In this document: positions 49,197 to 59,028 of the stretch, one piece after another
Numbering within the stretch: the first letter of the stretch is position 1
Layout: the number at the start of each line of letters is the position of its first letter
From: Pseudobdellovibrionaceae bacterium
GTDB lineage: Bacteria > Bdellovibrionota > Bdellovibrionia > Bdellovibrionales > Bdellovibrionaceae
NCBI GenBank assembly: GCA_022843825.1
Contig: JALHMX010000014.1
Coordinates: 1-64,000, forward strand
Direction: 5' to 3'
DNA length: 64,000 nt
Made by a program: the position numbers and the translations under genes
The notes under the pieces: model-generated
The model's input: only the letters and a program-made list of their open reading frames with translations
What the model was told of the DNA's origin: nothing
The model's database searches: none

Positions 49197-50465
49197 ATGA
49201 GTAAGAATTTATCGTCTATTTACTTTTCCACTGTGTTGTTAGCGGCGGTTATTTTAGCTCAAGAAATTGTTCTGACTTCAAAAGATAATCAAACACATAA
49301 GCACGATTTCTCAGAAATTAATCATATAAAATACGGTCTTTTTAGTATCAATCAATGGAAAGTTAAACTGTCTGAAGTAATAAACAGTGAGATAACTACT
49401 TTAAATATCAACGAAAATAAAAAAAACTTAAAGCCTGTTATTGAATCACAGCTCAATCAGTTAATTGATGGCGTGAATAAAAAAATGCAAAACACCAATG
49501 AGAAAAGTTTCGGCGGCAGAGTCAAGCAGGCTTTTATTGATGCGGTAGTCGACATTGATGACATCAAAGAAGGGGTTCCGCAATACGCTGATGAAATTAT
49601 GAGACTGATGGATAAGCCTACAACCAAAGATAAAATTCAAGATATGATTCAAAATAAAGTGGATGATTATTTTGATCGAACCTTTGAAGAGCAAGATTTA
49701 TCCGAAGTTGACATGATCATGCAAAGAACAGGACAGGACACCATAGATGAGGCCAAGGCTTTTTTAAAACAAAAAATAGTTAGTAATCAGGTTTATATTT
49801 CATTACTGAGTTGGATCCTGATCAGCCTAGTCATCAGCGTCTTTATGATTGCGGGATTTTCTAAAAGGGCCTTGCCAAGTGCGCATTACCTTATTTTAGT
49901 GGGCTTACTATTTATCCTTCTTTTTACCGGGGTCACAACTCCGATGATCGATTTAGAGGCAAAGATTTCAGAAATGAGCTTTATACTTTTCGATCATCCG
50001 GTTAAATTTTTAGATCAGGTTTTGTACTTTCAATCAAAAAGCGTGTTGGATGTTTTTTGGTTAATGATCATACATCCTGAATTGCAAATGAAAATAGTTG
50101 GGCTATTAATGGTCGTTTTTAGTGTGGTATTTCCGGCAATTAAATTGCTATCTACCGTGGTGTATTATTACGACTTTAGAAAATTGCGCCAGAGCAAATG
50201 GATACAATTTTTTGTTCTTAAATCAGGTAAGTGGTCGATGACGGATGTTTTGATCATCGCCATCTTTATGGCTTATATCGGTTTTAACGGAGTGATCTCA
50301 AGCCAGCTGGGTAATCTGCACACAGCAGACTCTGAGATCGTGCTGTTAACGACGAATGGAACATCGTTACAACCGGGGTTTTATCTTTTTGCAGCTTACA
50401 GTTTGCTGGCTTTATTTTTATCAGAATTTTTGAGTCAAAAAAGTGAAAAGACACTGCAGAAGTAG
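49197..50465 (+). CDS. PqiA-domain membrane protein
   Basis: C-terminal 'PAIKLLSTVVYYYDFRKLRQSKWIQFFVLKSGKWSMTDVLIIAIFMAYIG' typical of paraquat-inducible protein A. Confidence 0.8.
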   Translation: MSKNLSSIYFSTVLLAAVILAQEIVLTSKDNQTHKHDFSEINHIKYGLFSINQWKVKLSEVINSEITTLNINENKKNLKPVIESQLNQLIDGVNKKMQNTNEKSFGGRVKQAFIDAVVDIDDIKEGVPQYADEIMRLMDKPTTKDKIQDMIQNKVDDYFDRTFEEQDLSEVDMIMQRTGQDTIDEAKAFLKQKIVSNQVYISLLSWILISLVISVFMIAGFSKRALPSAHYLILVGLLFILLFTGVTTPMIDLEAKISEMSFILFDHPVKFLDQVLYFQSKSVLDVFWLMIIHPELQMKIVGLLMVVFSVVFPAIKLLSTVVYYYDFRKLRQSKWIQFFVLKSGKWSMTDVLIIAIFMAYIGFNGVISSQLGNLHTADSEIVLLTTNGTSLQPGFYLFAAYSLLALFLSEFLSQKSEKTLQK

Positions 50466-50509
50466 TGTAATGTCTTGACTCAAATCTGTTGTGTCTTCAT
50501 GCTTTTATT

Positions 50510-51856
50510 ATGATCATGCTTAAACTAGCCTTAGTTGTTTTTATGGCTACAAAGCTAGAAGCCCAAGTTTTTGTTCCCTTCAGTAATTGGGGTTGTAGTA
50601 ATCCCTTATTCCTTCATGATAATGAGGCGGCACTGACTCAGGGAACTATGGTTAACACCAGCTGGAATGGCTCTGCCCTGGCTCTTAATGTGGGTCAGAC
50701 TTCTGGAACCTATGTGACAGTGCCCATCGATAAAGGTCGTTGTCGAACCGCACCCTTTGTACCATTTGATAAACTGAGTTGGACCACAAACCTACCTTAC
50801 GGAAAAGAGTTACCAGCAAATAGTGAGCTGACGGCAGACTATTCTGGTCTGGCCAGTAGTACGCTAATGAACAACATTGCGGGCATATGGCATTTCAATG
50901 GGACGGGGGCTATCGCAAATGCAGCGTCGATTGCAGCCGAAACTGGTGTAGCCGGTACTGCTTTTAATGCAAATGGCACAGGTCTAACCTATACGACTAA
51001 TGCAAAGCTTAACAGTGCCATCACTTTTGATGGTGTCGATGATCGTATCGATTTTGTGGGCTACACCATGACGGCAGTGAATGACTATACGGTTTCGATG
51101 TGGATGCGTTCAAATGGGACTGGCAATCGAGTATTTGTACAAAATCGTGGTGGTGGCGCAGGGCAAAGTTTGACACTAAGTATGGGGACTAATCCCGGTG
51201 GATGTACTGCAACGAATGGCAGAGTATCGTTTGGTCTGGATTCAAATGGTATATACATTGGTCGTTGCATGAGTGGCGGCGCGATCAATGATAACAATTG
51301 GCACCATATCGTCGGCGTCTGGGATGGAACAGCGGGAGTGGCTGTGGCCGCAGCTCAGTTTACTATTTATGTAGATGGGGCGGCGGTTGCTATGACTAAT
51401 CGTGCGGTGGGAACAGCTCCAAATGCTCCGCTCACAGGTTTGGGAGATACGAAAATTGCGCGACATGATGCTTGGAATGTATTTTATGTAGGAAGCATTG
51501 ATGAAGTCGCGATTTGGCACAGGCCCTTATCGGCCACTGAAGTTCAACAGCTGTATCGCCGAGGAGCTAATCGTGTGAAGTACCGCATCCGCAGTTGCCT
51601 AAGTCCTACGTGCTTTGATAATCCGACATGGATGGGTTATGATGGAAGTAGCGCCACCTTTTTTTCCGAGTTAAATAATAATACCTTACCAGCGGCCATG
51701 AATGGCAACGTGCGCACCATTCCACCGGTGATGGATTTTAGCGATTTTATTTCTTTAATTTTACCCAACTCACAGTATCTACAATATGAGATCACCATGG
51801 AAAGCGATAGCCTAACACTGGTTCCAAGCGTTGAAAGTGTGTCTGTTAGTTATTGA
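50510..51856 (+). CDS. Secreted LamG/concanavalin-like domain protein
   Basis: Signal peptide; 'SAITFDGVDDRIDF...YTVSMWMRSNG...WHHIVGVWDG...YVGSIDEVAIWHRPLSATEVQQLYRRG'. Confidence 0.9.
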   Translation: MIMLKLALVVFMATKLEAQVFVPFSNWGCSNPLFLHDNEAALTQGTMVNTSWNGSALALNVGQTSGTYVTVPIDKGRCRTAPFVPFDKLSWTTNLPYGKELPANSELTADYSGLASSTLMNNIAGIWHFNGTGAIANAASIAAETGVAGTAFNANGTGLTYTTNAKLNSAITFDGVDDRIDFVGYTMTAVNDYTVSMWMRSNGTGNRVFVQNRGGGAGQSLTLSMGTNPGGCTATNGRVSFGLDSNGIYIGRCMSGGAINDNNWHHIVGVWDGTAGVAVAAAQFTIYVDGAAVAMTNRAVGTAPNAPLTGLGDTKIARHDAWNVFYVGSIDEVAIWHRPLSATEVQQLYRRGANRVKYRIRSCLSPTCFDNPTWMGYDGSSATFFSELNNNTLPAAMNGNVRTIPPVMDFSDFISLILPNSQYLQYEITMESDSLTLVPSVESVSVSY

Positions 51857-52437
51857 TGTCTTAAAGACCCTAATAAATGATATATAAAATTAATGCTCAT
51901 GGCCGTATTTCGCCAAGGGGAATTTTCACTGAGGCCGGTATCACTTTTAGAAAGTGCAGAGTCAAACTGATGAAGTGACAGACCTAAAGTGGAGCGGCCT
52001 AACTTATAACGGAACCCAAATCTAAAACTAAGTGCATTGATTGAAACATCAGTATTTTTAGTATAAGTACCAACAGCCGAGTGACGACCTTTTAAAAACT
52101 CGTAATCTGTACCTATAAAAAAACCAAATGAAGACAATTCAGCGCCTAAGCTGGGGCCATAATAAACTGCATCTTCGCTTTGAGTTGAGTAGTTTGCGGC
52201 ATTGTCAAAGGTCGTGTAACGAAAACCACCAGCCAAAGATACCGTAAGCCTCTTCATTTTTTTTATAGGATAAAGCAATTTTGTTGCCACGGTAAATCCA
52301 TTGTAGGACGCCACTGAGCTGTCGGGATTATTAATTTCTAGGAATGATTGTCTTAAAGAAAGTTCAGCATTTAAATTATGCTGCACACGTTGAGCCCATA
52401 GATTTAAAGAAAACAATAAAGAAAAAAGTATTAACAA
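51850..52437 (-). CDS. Putative outer-membrane beta-barrel protein
   Basis: Signal peptide 'MLILFSLLFSLNLWAQ'; alternating amphipathic strands. Confidence 0.55.
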   Translation of the reverse strand: MLILFSLLFSLNLWAQRVQHNLNAELSLRQSFLEINNPDSSVASYNGFTVATKLLYPIKKMKRLTVSLAGGFRYTTFDNAANYSTQSEDAVYYGPSLGAELSSFGFFIGTDYEFLKGRHSAVGTYTKNTDVSINALSFRFGFRYKLGRSTLGLSLHQFDSALSKSDTGLSENSPWRNTAMSINFIYHLLGSLRHQ

Positions 52438-52444
52438 AAATTTA

Positions 52445-53389
52445 TTAATACGGCACCTCCACTATGGCCATATCTTGCACATAGGATGTAAAACCATCTT
52501 GTATGAATGGACTATTAAGTACATTTCCGTCTGTATCTATACGAATAATGTCGTTAGTTCCGTCATTTGCAACCAGCAGGGTGCCATCCGGCATTTCTAT
52601 CATGGCTGTAGGATTAGAGGCAGCAGTGCCAGTCCAAATTGCAGTTGCGGCTGCTGAGCCGTCACCATTAAATCTTAAAACAGAGTCCGTTCCTCCGCTA
52701 TGCGCAACATAAACGTATCCGTTGCTGTGTGCGACTATAGCAACGGGGTCAACGTTACCTAAAGTTTGATTGGCCGCTAAACACTGCGCGCTGGCAGGAT
52801 TCGAAACATCATAAAATAAAATATCATCATTACCTTGACTGGCGACAACTAAGACTCCGTCTTGGGTAAAATCCATGCCTCTAACAACTCCGTTGAGCTG
52901 ACAACTGCCGATAGCCGCGTTACTGATTCGTGGTGAGCCTATGCGTACGCCATTTTTATCAAAGCTTTCAATGGTGGTGGACTCGACAACAAAAATTTCC
53001 CCAGTCGATTTTTTTTGTCGTAAGTTATAAATATTTCCATTTAAGTTTCCATTTGAAACGAACTGAGAAATTCCAGAAAACATGTCGTATTTTATAATTC
53101 CATCATTATTATCTGTAGCAACTAAGAATTGAAAAGGATTCAAAACAGTAATACCTCTGAGTATGCGATTTTCCGACGTAGCATTGTAAAGCACTTTTTC
53201 AAAATCTCCATTAAGATTGTATTGAAGAAGCAAAAAGGGTGCTCCATTTATTGTAGTACTTGTGGTGATAATAAGTTTCTTTTCTAGCCCCAAAGAGCCA
53301 TAAAAAACTTGATCAGAACTGGTCTTTTGACAACCAATGCTTATGACGCAAATGTTAATTAAAATTAAAAACTTTAACAAATTTTGCAT
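52445..53389 (-). CDS. NHL/beta-propeller lipoprotein
   Basis: Lipobox 'ISIGCQK'; propeller repeats 'GYVYVAHSGGTDSVLRFNGDGSA', 'GTLLVANDGTNDIIRIDTDGNVL'. Confidence 0.75.
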   Translation of the reverse strand: MQNLLKFLILINICVISIGCQKTSSDQVFYGSLGLEKKLIITTSTTINGAPFLLLQYNLNGDFEKVLYNATSENRILRGITVLNPFQFLVATDNNDGIIKYDMFSGISQFVSNGNLNGNIYNLRQKKSTGEIFVVESTTIESFDKNGVRIGSPRISNAAIGSCQLNGVVRGMDFTQDGVLVVASQGNDDILFYDVSNPASAQCLAANQTLGNVDPVAIVAHSNGYVYVAHSGGTDSVLRFNGDGSAAATAIWTGTAASNPTAMIEMPDGTLLVANDGTNDIIRIDTDGNVLNSPFIQDGFTSYVQDMAIVEVPY

Positions 53390-53737
53390 CTACTTACACT
53401 CAAAGCCAGCTTCCACTAGATTGGTGCGAATATTTTCGCGGACTTTCTCACAGTAAGAAATTCCTAGCACCGAAGTAGCCACTACATTTTTAGTTTCATA
53501 GCGCGAGTACCAAAGTTTACATCCTTTAGGAATAACTGTTTCAACTTCAAGGAGTCTATTTTCTTTGTCTCTTTTGCAAGTCATTTCGTTTTTTGGAGCT
53601 TCAACTTTTGCTGGAGCTTCTGTTTGAGTGGGCGTTACAGTTTGTGCAGGGGCCTCGAGTGAAGTATTCTTTGGTTTGCTCGAACAACTAGAGACTAAGG
53701 CGACTGCACTGATCATTAACAATACTTTTAAATACAT
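53390..53737 (-). CDS. Small lipoprotein
   Basis: Lipobox 'ALVSSCSSKP'; Pro/Thr/Glu-rich linker; Cys-containing C-terminal domain. Confidence 0.65.
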   Translation of the reverse strand: MYLKVLLMISAVALVSSCSSKPKNTSLEAPAQTVTPTQTEAPAKVEAPKNEMTCKRDKENRLLEVETVIPKGCKLWYSRYETKNVVATSVLGISYCEKVRENIRTNLVEAGFECK

Positions 53738-53898
53738 TATTACTCCTTTAGATTTGTTTTGTTTTTTAGCGAATCAAATTCTGTTTAGAATAGAATGAAT
53801 CAAGACGCATGGCCTCGCAATATAAGGTCGAGTTGTAGTGAAATTCAAACTCATGTAATTTTATAAGTAATATTAAGTATTTAAGCAGTCAAAGCGGA

Positions 53899-53940
53899 AT
53901 CTTTTACGAAAATAACTTTAAAGTTATCTTCGTAAAAGAT
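53899..53940. repeat. 42-bp near-perfect palindrome upstream of response regulator
   Basis: ATCTTTTACGAAAATAACTTT / AAAGTTATCTTCGTAAAAGAT; 21-bp arms with one mismatch and no loop. Confidence 0.9.
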
Positions 53941-53974
53941 GCCGAAAAGTAGATTTTAATAATAAAGTATATCA

Positions 53975-54679
53975 ATGGCTCATGACAGTGTCTTAAATAA
54001 AGAAGAAATGTATTCGTGTCGAATTCTTATTGTTGAAGATGAAGTGAAACTTCTTGAGCACTTGGCACGAATTGTATACGAAGCGGGTTATTCTACTTTC
54101 ACATGTCAATCTTTTCGAGAATTAGAGAATATGCTGATTGTTCCAAGGAAACGTTTTGATGTAATTATCTTAGATCGCCTTCTTCATGGCCGCGACTCGA
54201 CGGAGCTCATGGAAAAAATTAAATCTGAATTACCAGACTCAAAAATTTTAATTTTATCAGCTATCAACTCTCCATCTGAAAAAGCTTTACTTCTAGATAT
54301 GGGTGCTGACGATTATATAGCCAAACCATTTGGCAGTGAGGAGCTTGTAGCCCGAATTCGAGTTCTTCTGCGTCGGAGCGAGCCAAGTTTAAAGCTAGGA
54401 AACGTAAGCTTAAACTCTCATGATCGAACGATAAAAGTGGGAAATAATGAAATATCCCTTCCCAATAAAGAATTTCTTCTTTTAAGAACATTAATTAGTA
54501 CTCCAGGAAAAATATATGCAAAAACGTTTCTTTATGAAAAGGTATGGGAGATGAGTCCTGACGTTGAAACCAATGCGGTTGAAACGATGGTGAATAAGTT
54601 ACGTCGCCGCCTGTCAGATGCGGGAGCATCAATACAAATTAAAAATACCCGAAACGCTGGATATTGGATTGAGGAATAG
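53975..54679 (+). CDS. OmpR/PhoB-family response regulator
   Basis: 'RILIVEDEVKLLEHLARIV', 'DVIILDRLLHG', 'GADDYIAKPFGSEELVARIRVLLRR', 'ETMVNKLRRRLSD..IKNTRNAGYWI'. Confidence 0.95.
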   Translation: MAHDSVLNKEEMYSCRILIVEDEVKLLEHLARIVYEAGYSTFTCQSFRELENMLIVPRKRFDVIILDRLLHGRDSTELMEKIKSELPDSKILILSAINSPSEKALLLDMGADDYIAKPFGSEELVARIRVLLRRSEPSLKLGNVSLNSHDRTIKVGNNEISLPNKEFLLLRTLISTPGKIYAKTFLYEKVWEMSPDVETNAVETMVNKLRRRLSDAGASIQIKNTRNAGYWIEE

Positions 54680-56036
54680 ATTCTTTTTTATTATTTTAAC
54701 GACACTAATATTATCCGCGATTGGGATCAATCTTGTTCACGTTAAATTTTTTAAGAGTCAGCGCTTAAAACTTATTGATAGTCAAATCATCGAAAGTTCT
54801 AATCTTTTGTTGCAGTCTGAGGATTTTAAGCTTGCCGCACAGAAAACTGATGCGGTTGAAGAATCAATTTCGCGAGTGCTTAAGGGGACGCGTATTGGTA
54901 AGGTTTTTATGATTCGAGATTTAAAGTCCAATATCGTCTACCAAAGTTTCAATGTAAGTCTTCTGCAAGCAGAGATTCCTGTGTCCCCTGAGTGGTTTAC
55001 CTTTGAAACGGCAACAGAATATATTCGCGTTCGCAACATTCAATTACCTGGAAATAGCTCGCGAATTTTACAAGTAGGACTGGTGCTAGATCGAAATTTT
55101 TTGGACTGGGAGATTATCGATGTTCGCGTTATAAATTATGTTTCAGGCATTGTGCTTTCACTATTTCTGGCTTCAGTTCTTTTAACACTCGTATTGCTTT
55201 CTCCATTGCGGCTTTTAATTACACATCTTAAGGATGCGACATCGAATTTAGTCAACATGAGAGATGTGCGACCACTGCCAAAAAGATTGCTTCGCTATAC
55301 TCACGGATTCTGGGCTAAGTCAGACGAGTTTTCAGCGCTTTTAGAAACTGTTCAGAAGCTTATCAATCGTATTAACTCCAATTACAAGTTAACAAGGTCG
55401 TGGACTTTGCAGATGGCTCATGAACTCAAAACGCCGCTGGCTATTATGCGAGCCGAGACCGATTCCAAAAGTAAATTAAACTTATTACCAACGGGCTATT
55501 CGCAAGATGTTCTTAAAGAAATTGAACAAATGTCCGAAATTATTACTCAGTTTCTTGAGTGGGCTGAACTTGAAAACGCGCAGATTCAAAAAGATTTACA
55601 TGCGCTACGCATTAAGTCTGTCGTCAAAAATGTTGCGGCTAGGTTGGAGAAGATTAGCCCTCATAGAATTAAATTGCATCTTAATTCTGATTTTTCAGTT
55701 TTTGCTAATCCTGCTCATCTTGATCAACTCATTACCAATCTAGTTACAAATTCGCTTAAGTTTTCTTCCAGTTCACAACACGTAGAAATTATTACATCAG
55801 AGCAAACTTTAGTTGTGAAAGATTTTGGACCGGGCATTTCCAAAGAAGTGATTGAAAGACTAGGGGAGCCCTTCAATGTGGGTACTTTTGAAGGTAGTGA
55901 AGAAACTGGAAATGGTTTGGGACTGGCTTGGGTATTGACGGTCGTAAAACTATATCAGTGGGAAATTGCGCTTGATAGCCAACCCACGGGCACAACTGTG
56001 GCCGTTAAGTTTCCGAAGGAAGATCATGAAGTTTAA
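54618..56036 (+). CDS. Sensor histidine kinase (true start probably about 54669, overlapping the RR stop)
   Basis: 'TLQMAHELKTPLAIMRAETDSK' H-box; 'LITNLVTNSLKFS', 'VKDFGPGISKE', 'GNGLGLAWVL'. Confidence 0.93.
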   Translation: MREHQYKLKIPETLDIGLRNRFFFIILTTLILSAIGINLVHVKFFKSQRLKLIDSQIIESSNLLLQSEDFKLAAQKTDAVEESISRVLKGTRIGKVFMIRDLKSNIVYQSFNVSLLQAEIPVSPEWFTFETATEYIRVRNIQLPGNSSRILQVGLVLDRNFLDWEIIDVRVINYVSGIVLSLFLASVLLTLVLLSPLRLLITHLKDATSNLVNMRDVRPLPKRLLRYTHGFWAKSDEFSALLETVQKLINRINSNYKLTRSWTLQMAHELKTPLAIMRAETDSKSKLNLLPTGYSQDVLKEIEQMSEIITQFLEWAELENAQIQKDLHALRIKSVVKNVAARLEKISPHRIKLHLNSDFSVFANPAHLDQLITNLVTNSLKFSSSSQHVEIITSEQTLVVKDFGPGISKEVIERLGEPFNVGTFEGSEETGNGLGLAWVLTVVKLYQWEIALDSQPTGTTVAVKFPKEDHEV

Positions 56037-58913
56037 TTAAGGCACATAATTATTGCCGGAATCTAATGTGATTGACTGTCCGAAATATCGAGTGACGGTG
56101 TCGTTATAACCTTGTTGTCCCATAGTGTTGAAGCCCCAACATTTGACTTGGCCATTATCCAAAAGAGCACAGGTGTGATTGTCACCAGTCGTAACCCACT
56201 GAGCACTTCGGCCAGGTCCTAAATCAACTTCATAAGCTGTATCCATACTTCCAGTTCGGTTACCGCGGGTACCCATATCGGCTGTCCCTAATTGTGCAGT
56301 ATTATTTGCACCCCAACATTTAATCTGATCGTTATCCATAACAGCGCAGGCATGCAACCATCCGTAATCGACGGTCTTGGCCGTTCGGCCTACTCCTAAG
56401 ATCACGTTGGGCTGTGCGGCCATGCTACCCAGTGTTCCGCCTTGGTTACCCTGAATATCATTTCCAAGTTGACCGGAGGTTCCCTCACCCCAACATTTAA
56501 TTTGATCATTATCAAGAAGTGCACAAATTCCAAAATTATCACTATGAATATATTTAGCAGTGCGACCCACTCCAAGATTAACGTATCCAAGTGCCGCCAT
56601 ATCCCCCGGCAGATGACCACGCTGAACGGTATCATCGTATCCCAGTTGACCGACGTTATTTTGACCCCAACACTTCACTTGATCATTATCTAAGATGGCG
56701 CAAGTTTTGAAATTGCCGGCTGTAAGTTGTTTCGCCGTTCGGCCGGGGCCTAGATTAACGTATCCAAGGGCAGCCATGCTTCCTAGAACATTTCCGCGAT
56801 TCGTTGTATCGTCATATCCAAGCTGTCCGTTAGCATTATAGCCCCAACACTTCACTTGATCCGTGTCTAAAATGGCGCAAGTATGATGACGACCTAAAAC
56901 CAATGACTTTGCAGAATGTCCAGGCCCCAGATCTACGTATCCCACTGTGGCCATGGTTCCAGGCGCGTGTCCTCGATCTGTCGTATCATCCATACCCAGT
57001 TGTCCTGAACCATTATGTCCCCAACATTTAATTTGATCATTATCTAAAATGGCACAGGTATGGTGGACTTGAGTATCAATAAATTTTGCCGTTCGTCCAA
57101 CTCCAAGATCTACAAATCCCAAAGCTGCCATTTCTCCCGGAGCATCACCACGGTGATCTGTATCATCATATCCAAGTTGTCCATTACTATTTTGTCCCCA
57201 ACATTTAACGTGTCCAAGAGTTGTGATAACACAGTTAGAGTGCCACCCAGAAGATAGAAATGTTGCGGTAACACCAACGCCCAAATCAACATAAGGCAAA
57301 GTTGAAAAACTTTCAGTAGGGCCTTGGGGCCCTCGCGCCGCCATATCATCATATCCAAGTTGCCCGTTGCCATTAGCTCCCCAACATTTAAGTGTATCAT
57401 TATCAAGAATGGCACAGTTGGAACGAGATGCACTTGCTAAAGATTTTACCGTGCGGCCGGATCCTAAATTAACATAACTAAGAGCGGCCATGCTGCCGAC
57501 AGTATTTCCTCTATTAATCGTATCATCGTACCCTAACGTTCCATTAAAGTTATCGCCCCAACATTTAGTTTCATTATTATCTAAGATCACACAAGTATGA
57601 AATATGCCTAATGATATTTGCTTCGCAGTTCTTCCTGGGCCAAGATTAATATATCCAAGCGCAGCCATGTGACCAGCCACATTTCCACGATGTACATTAT
57701 CATCAACTCCAAGACCACCATTTGCGTTATAACCCCAACATTTCACTTCATCGTTATCAAGAATCGCACAAGTATGATATCCACTGGTCTGAACTTTTTT
57801 TGCAGTTCTTCCTGGGCCGAGATTAATATATCCCAGTGCCGCCATGTGACCGCCCACGTTTCCACGATGGACATTGTCATCAACTCCAAGCTGTCCATGA
57901 GTATTATAGCCCCAGCACTTGACTTGATCATTATCAAGCAATGCACAAGTTGCTATGCTGCCCACTGAAACAGACTTAGCTGTGCGTCCAGCGCCTAAAT
58001 TAACATATCCAAGTGCGGCCATGCTTCCGGGGACATTCCCGCGAGAAGTTGCATCGTCGTATCCAAGTTGCCCATAGGCATTGTTTCCCCAGCACTTCAG
58101 TTGATCATTATCTAAAATCACGCAAGTCATAGAACCGCCTGCGGAGATTGATTTAGCCGTGCGTCCTACGCCTAAGTCAACGTAGCCTAATGTCATCATG
58201 CTGGCTGCTGTGTTTCCGCGATTTGCGGTATCATCATATCCCAGTTGCCCACTGTTATTGGCGCCCCAGCACTTAACGAAATCATTATCTAAAATCACGC
58301 AGGTGTGTGAATCTCCCAGTGCCATTGACTTTACCGTACGGCCCAAGCCGACATCAATAGTGTTTAGTAGAGCCATACTTCCAACAATGTGCCCGCGTTG
58401 AAATATGTCATCATATCCCAGTTGCCCACTGCTATTAGATCCCCAACATTTTATTTTATTTCTAAGATCAATGGCGCACGTATGGTTTGATCCCATCGCC
58501 ACAGAAACCACTTTACTGGCAGGCGTAATAAATCCAGAGCTTGAAAACGGTTCGCTGACGACACCATTTTTTGCATCAAAATAACGAACATTCACATAAT
58601 AAGTAGTTGAAGGATTAAAATCATAAATAAATTTATGCGTTCTACTTCGACCGACATTGACCCAACTGACTTGATCACTTTGCCCCGGCGTGGTTCCCAA
58701 AGAAACTTCGTAATATTGGACATTATTTTCATCAAGACGAGAGACATTCCATTCGATGGCGGGACTTTCGGAAAGAGAGGCAGACATGCCATGGTCATTC
58801 ACAATAATTTTGCTAGAAAACAAATTAACATTGCCATCACCAAACGGCGTACAAGAAGTGAGTAGAACTAAAATCAACAAGCTAATAAGGTTGTAACAGT
58901 TTACGTGCCGCAT
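56037..58913 (-). CDS. RCC1-repeat lipoprotein with N-terminal FnIII-like domain
   Basis: Lipobox 'LLTSCTP'; about 14 units of 'HTCAILDNDQVKCWGxNxxGQLGYDD' of ~59 aa. Confidence 0.93.
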   Translation of the reverse strand: MRHVNCYNLISLLILVLLTSCTPFGDGNVNLFSSKIIVNDHGMSASLSESPAIEWNVSRLDENNVQYYEVSLGTTPGQSDQVSWVNVGRSRTHKFIYDFNPSTTYYVNVRYFDAKNGVVSEPFSSSGFITPASKVVSVAMGSNHTCAIDLRNKIKCWGSNSSGQLGYDDIFQRGHIVGSMALLNTIDVGLGRTVKSMALGDSHTCVILDNDFVKCWGANNSGQLGYDDTANRGNTAASMMTLGYVDLGVGRTAKSISAGGSMTCVILDNDQLKCWGNNAYGQLGYDDATSRGNVPGSMAALGYVNLGAGRTAKSVSVGSIATCALLDNDQVKCWGYNTHGQLGVDDNVHRGNVGGHMAALGYINLGPGRTAKKVQTSGYHTCAILDNDEVKCWGYNANGGLGVDDNVHRGNVAGHMAALGYINLGPGRTAKQISLGIFHTCVILDNNETKCWGDNFNGTLGYDDTINRGNTVGSMAALSYVNLGSGRTVKSLASASRSNCAILDNDTLKCWGANGNGQLGYDDMAARGPQGPTESFSTLPYVDLGVGVTATFLSSGWHSNCVITTLGHVKCWGQNSNGQLGYDDTDHRGDAPGEMAALGFVDLGVGRTAKFIDTQVHHTCAILDNDQIKCWGHNGSGQLGMDDTTDRGHAPGTMATVGYVDLGPGHSAKSLVLGRHHTCAILDTDQVKCWGYNANGQLGYDDTTNRGNVLGSMAALGYVNLGPGRTAKQLTAGNFKTCAILDNDQVKCWGQNNVGQLGYDDTVQRGHLPGDMAALGYVNLGVGRTAKYIHSDNFGICALLDNDQIKCWGEGTSGQLGNDIQGNQGGTLGSMAAQPNVILGVGRTAKTVDYGWLHACAVMDNDQIKCWGANNTAQLGTADMGTRGNRTGSMDTAYEVDLGPGRSAQWVTTGDNHTCALLDNGQVKCWGFNTMGQQGYNDTVTRYFGQSITLDSGNNYVP

Positions 58914-59028
58914 ACTGTATGTATCGGTATTTCGCAGACTCGACTTAAGGCTTTAATGTCTCGATTTGAGTCTATTACAGATTTGTATCAAATTAAGTCA
59001 TGGTCTTTCGCTTGCATGGTAATTAAGT

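Noticed and set aside
57618-57968. Plus-strand ORFs antisense to the RCC1 gene (also 56442-56693, 57060-57257)
   Set aside because: Mirror images of a repetitive coding sequence; low-complexity translations without RBS or domain signal.
56100-58460. Regular ~177-bp periodicity that could look like a satellite or CRISPR-like array
   Set aside because: Fully explained by in-frame RCC1 protein repeats; units are coding and diverged, with no repeat-spacer structure.
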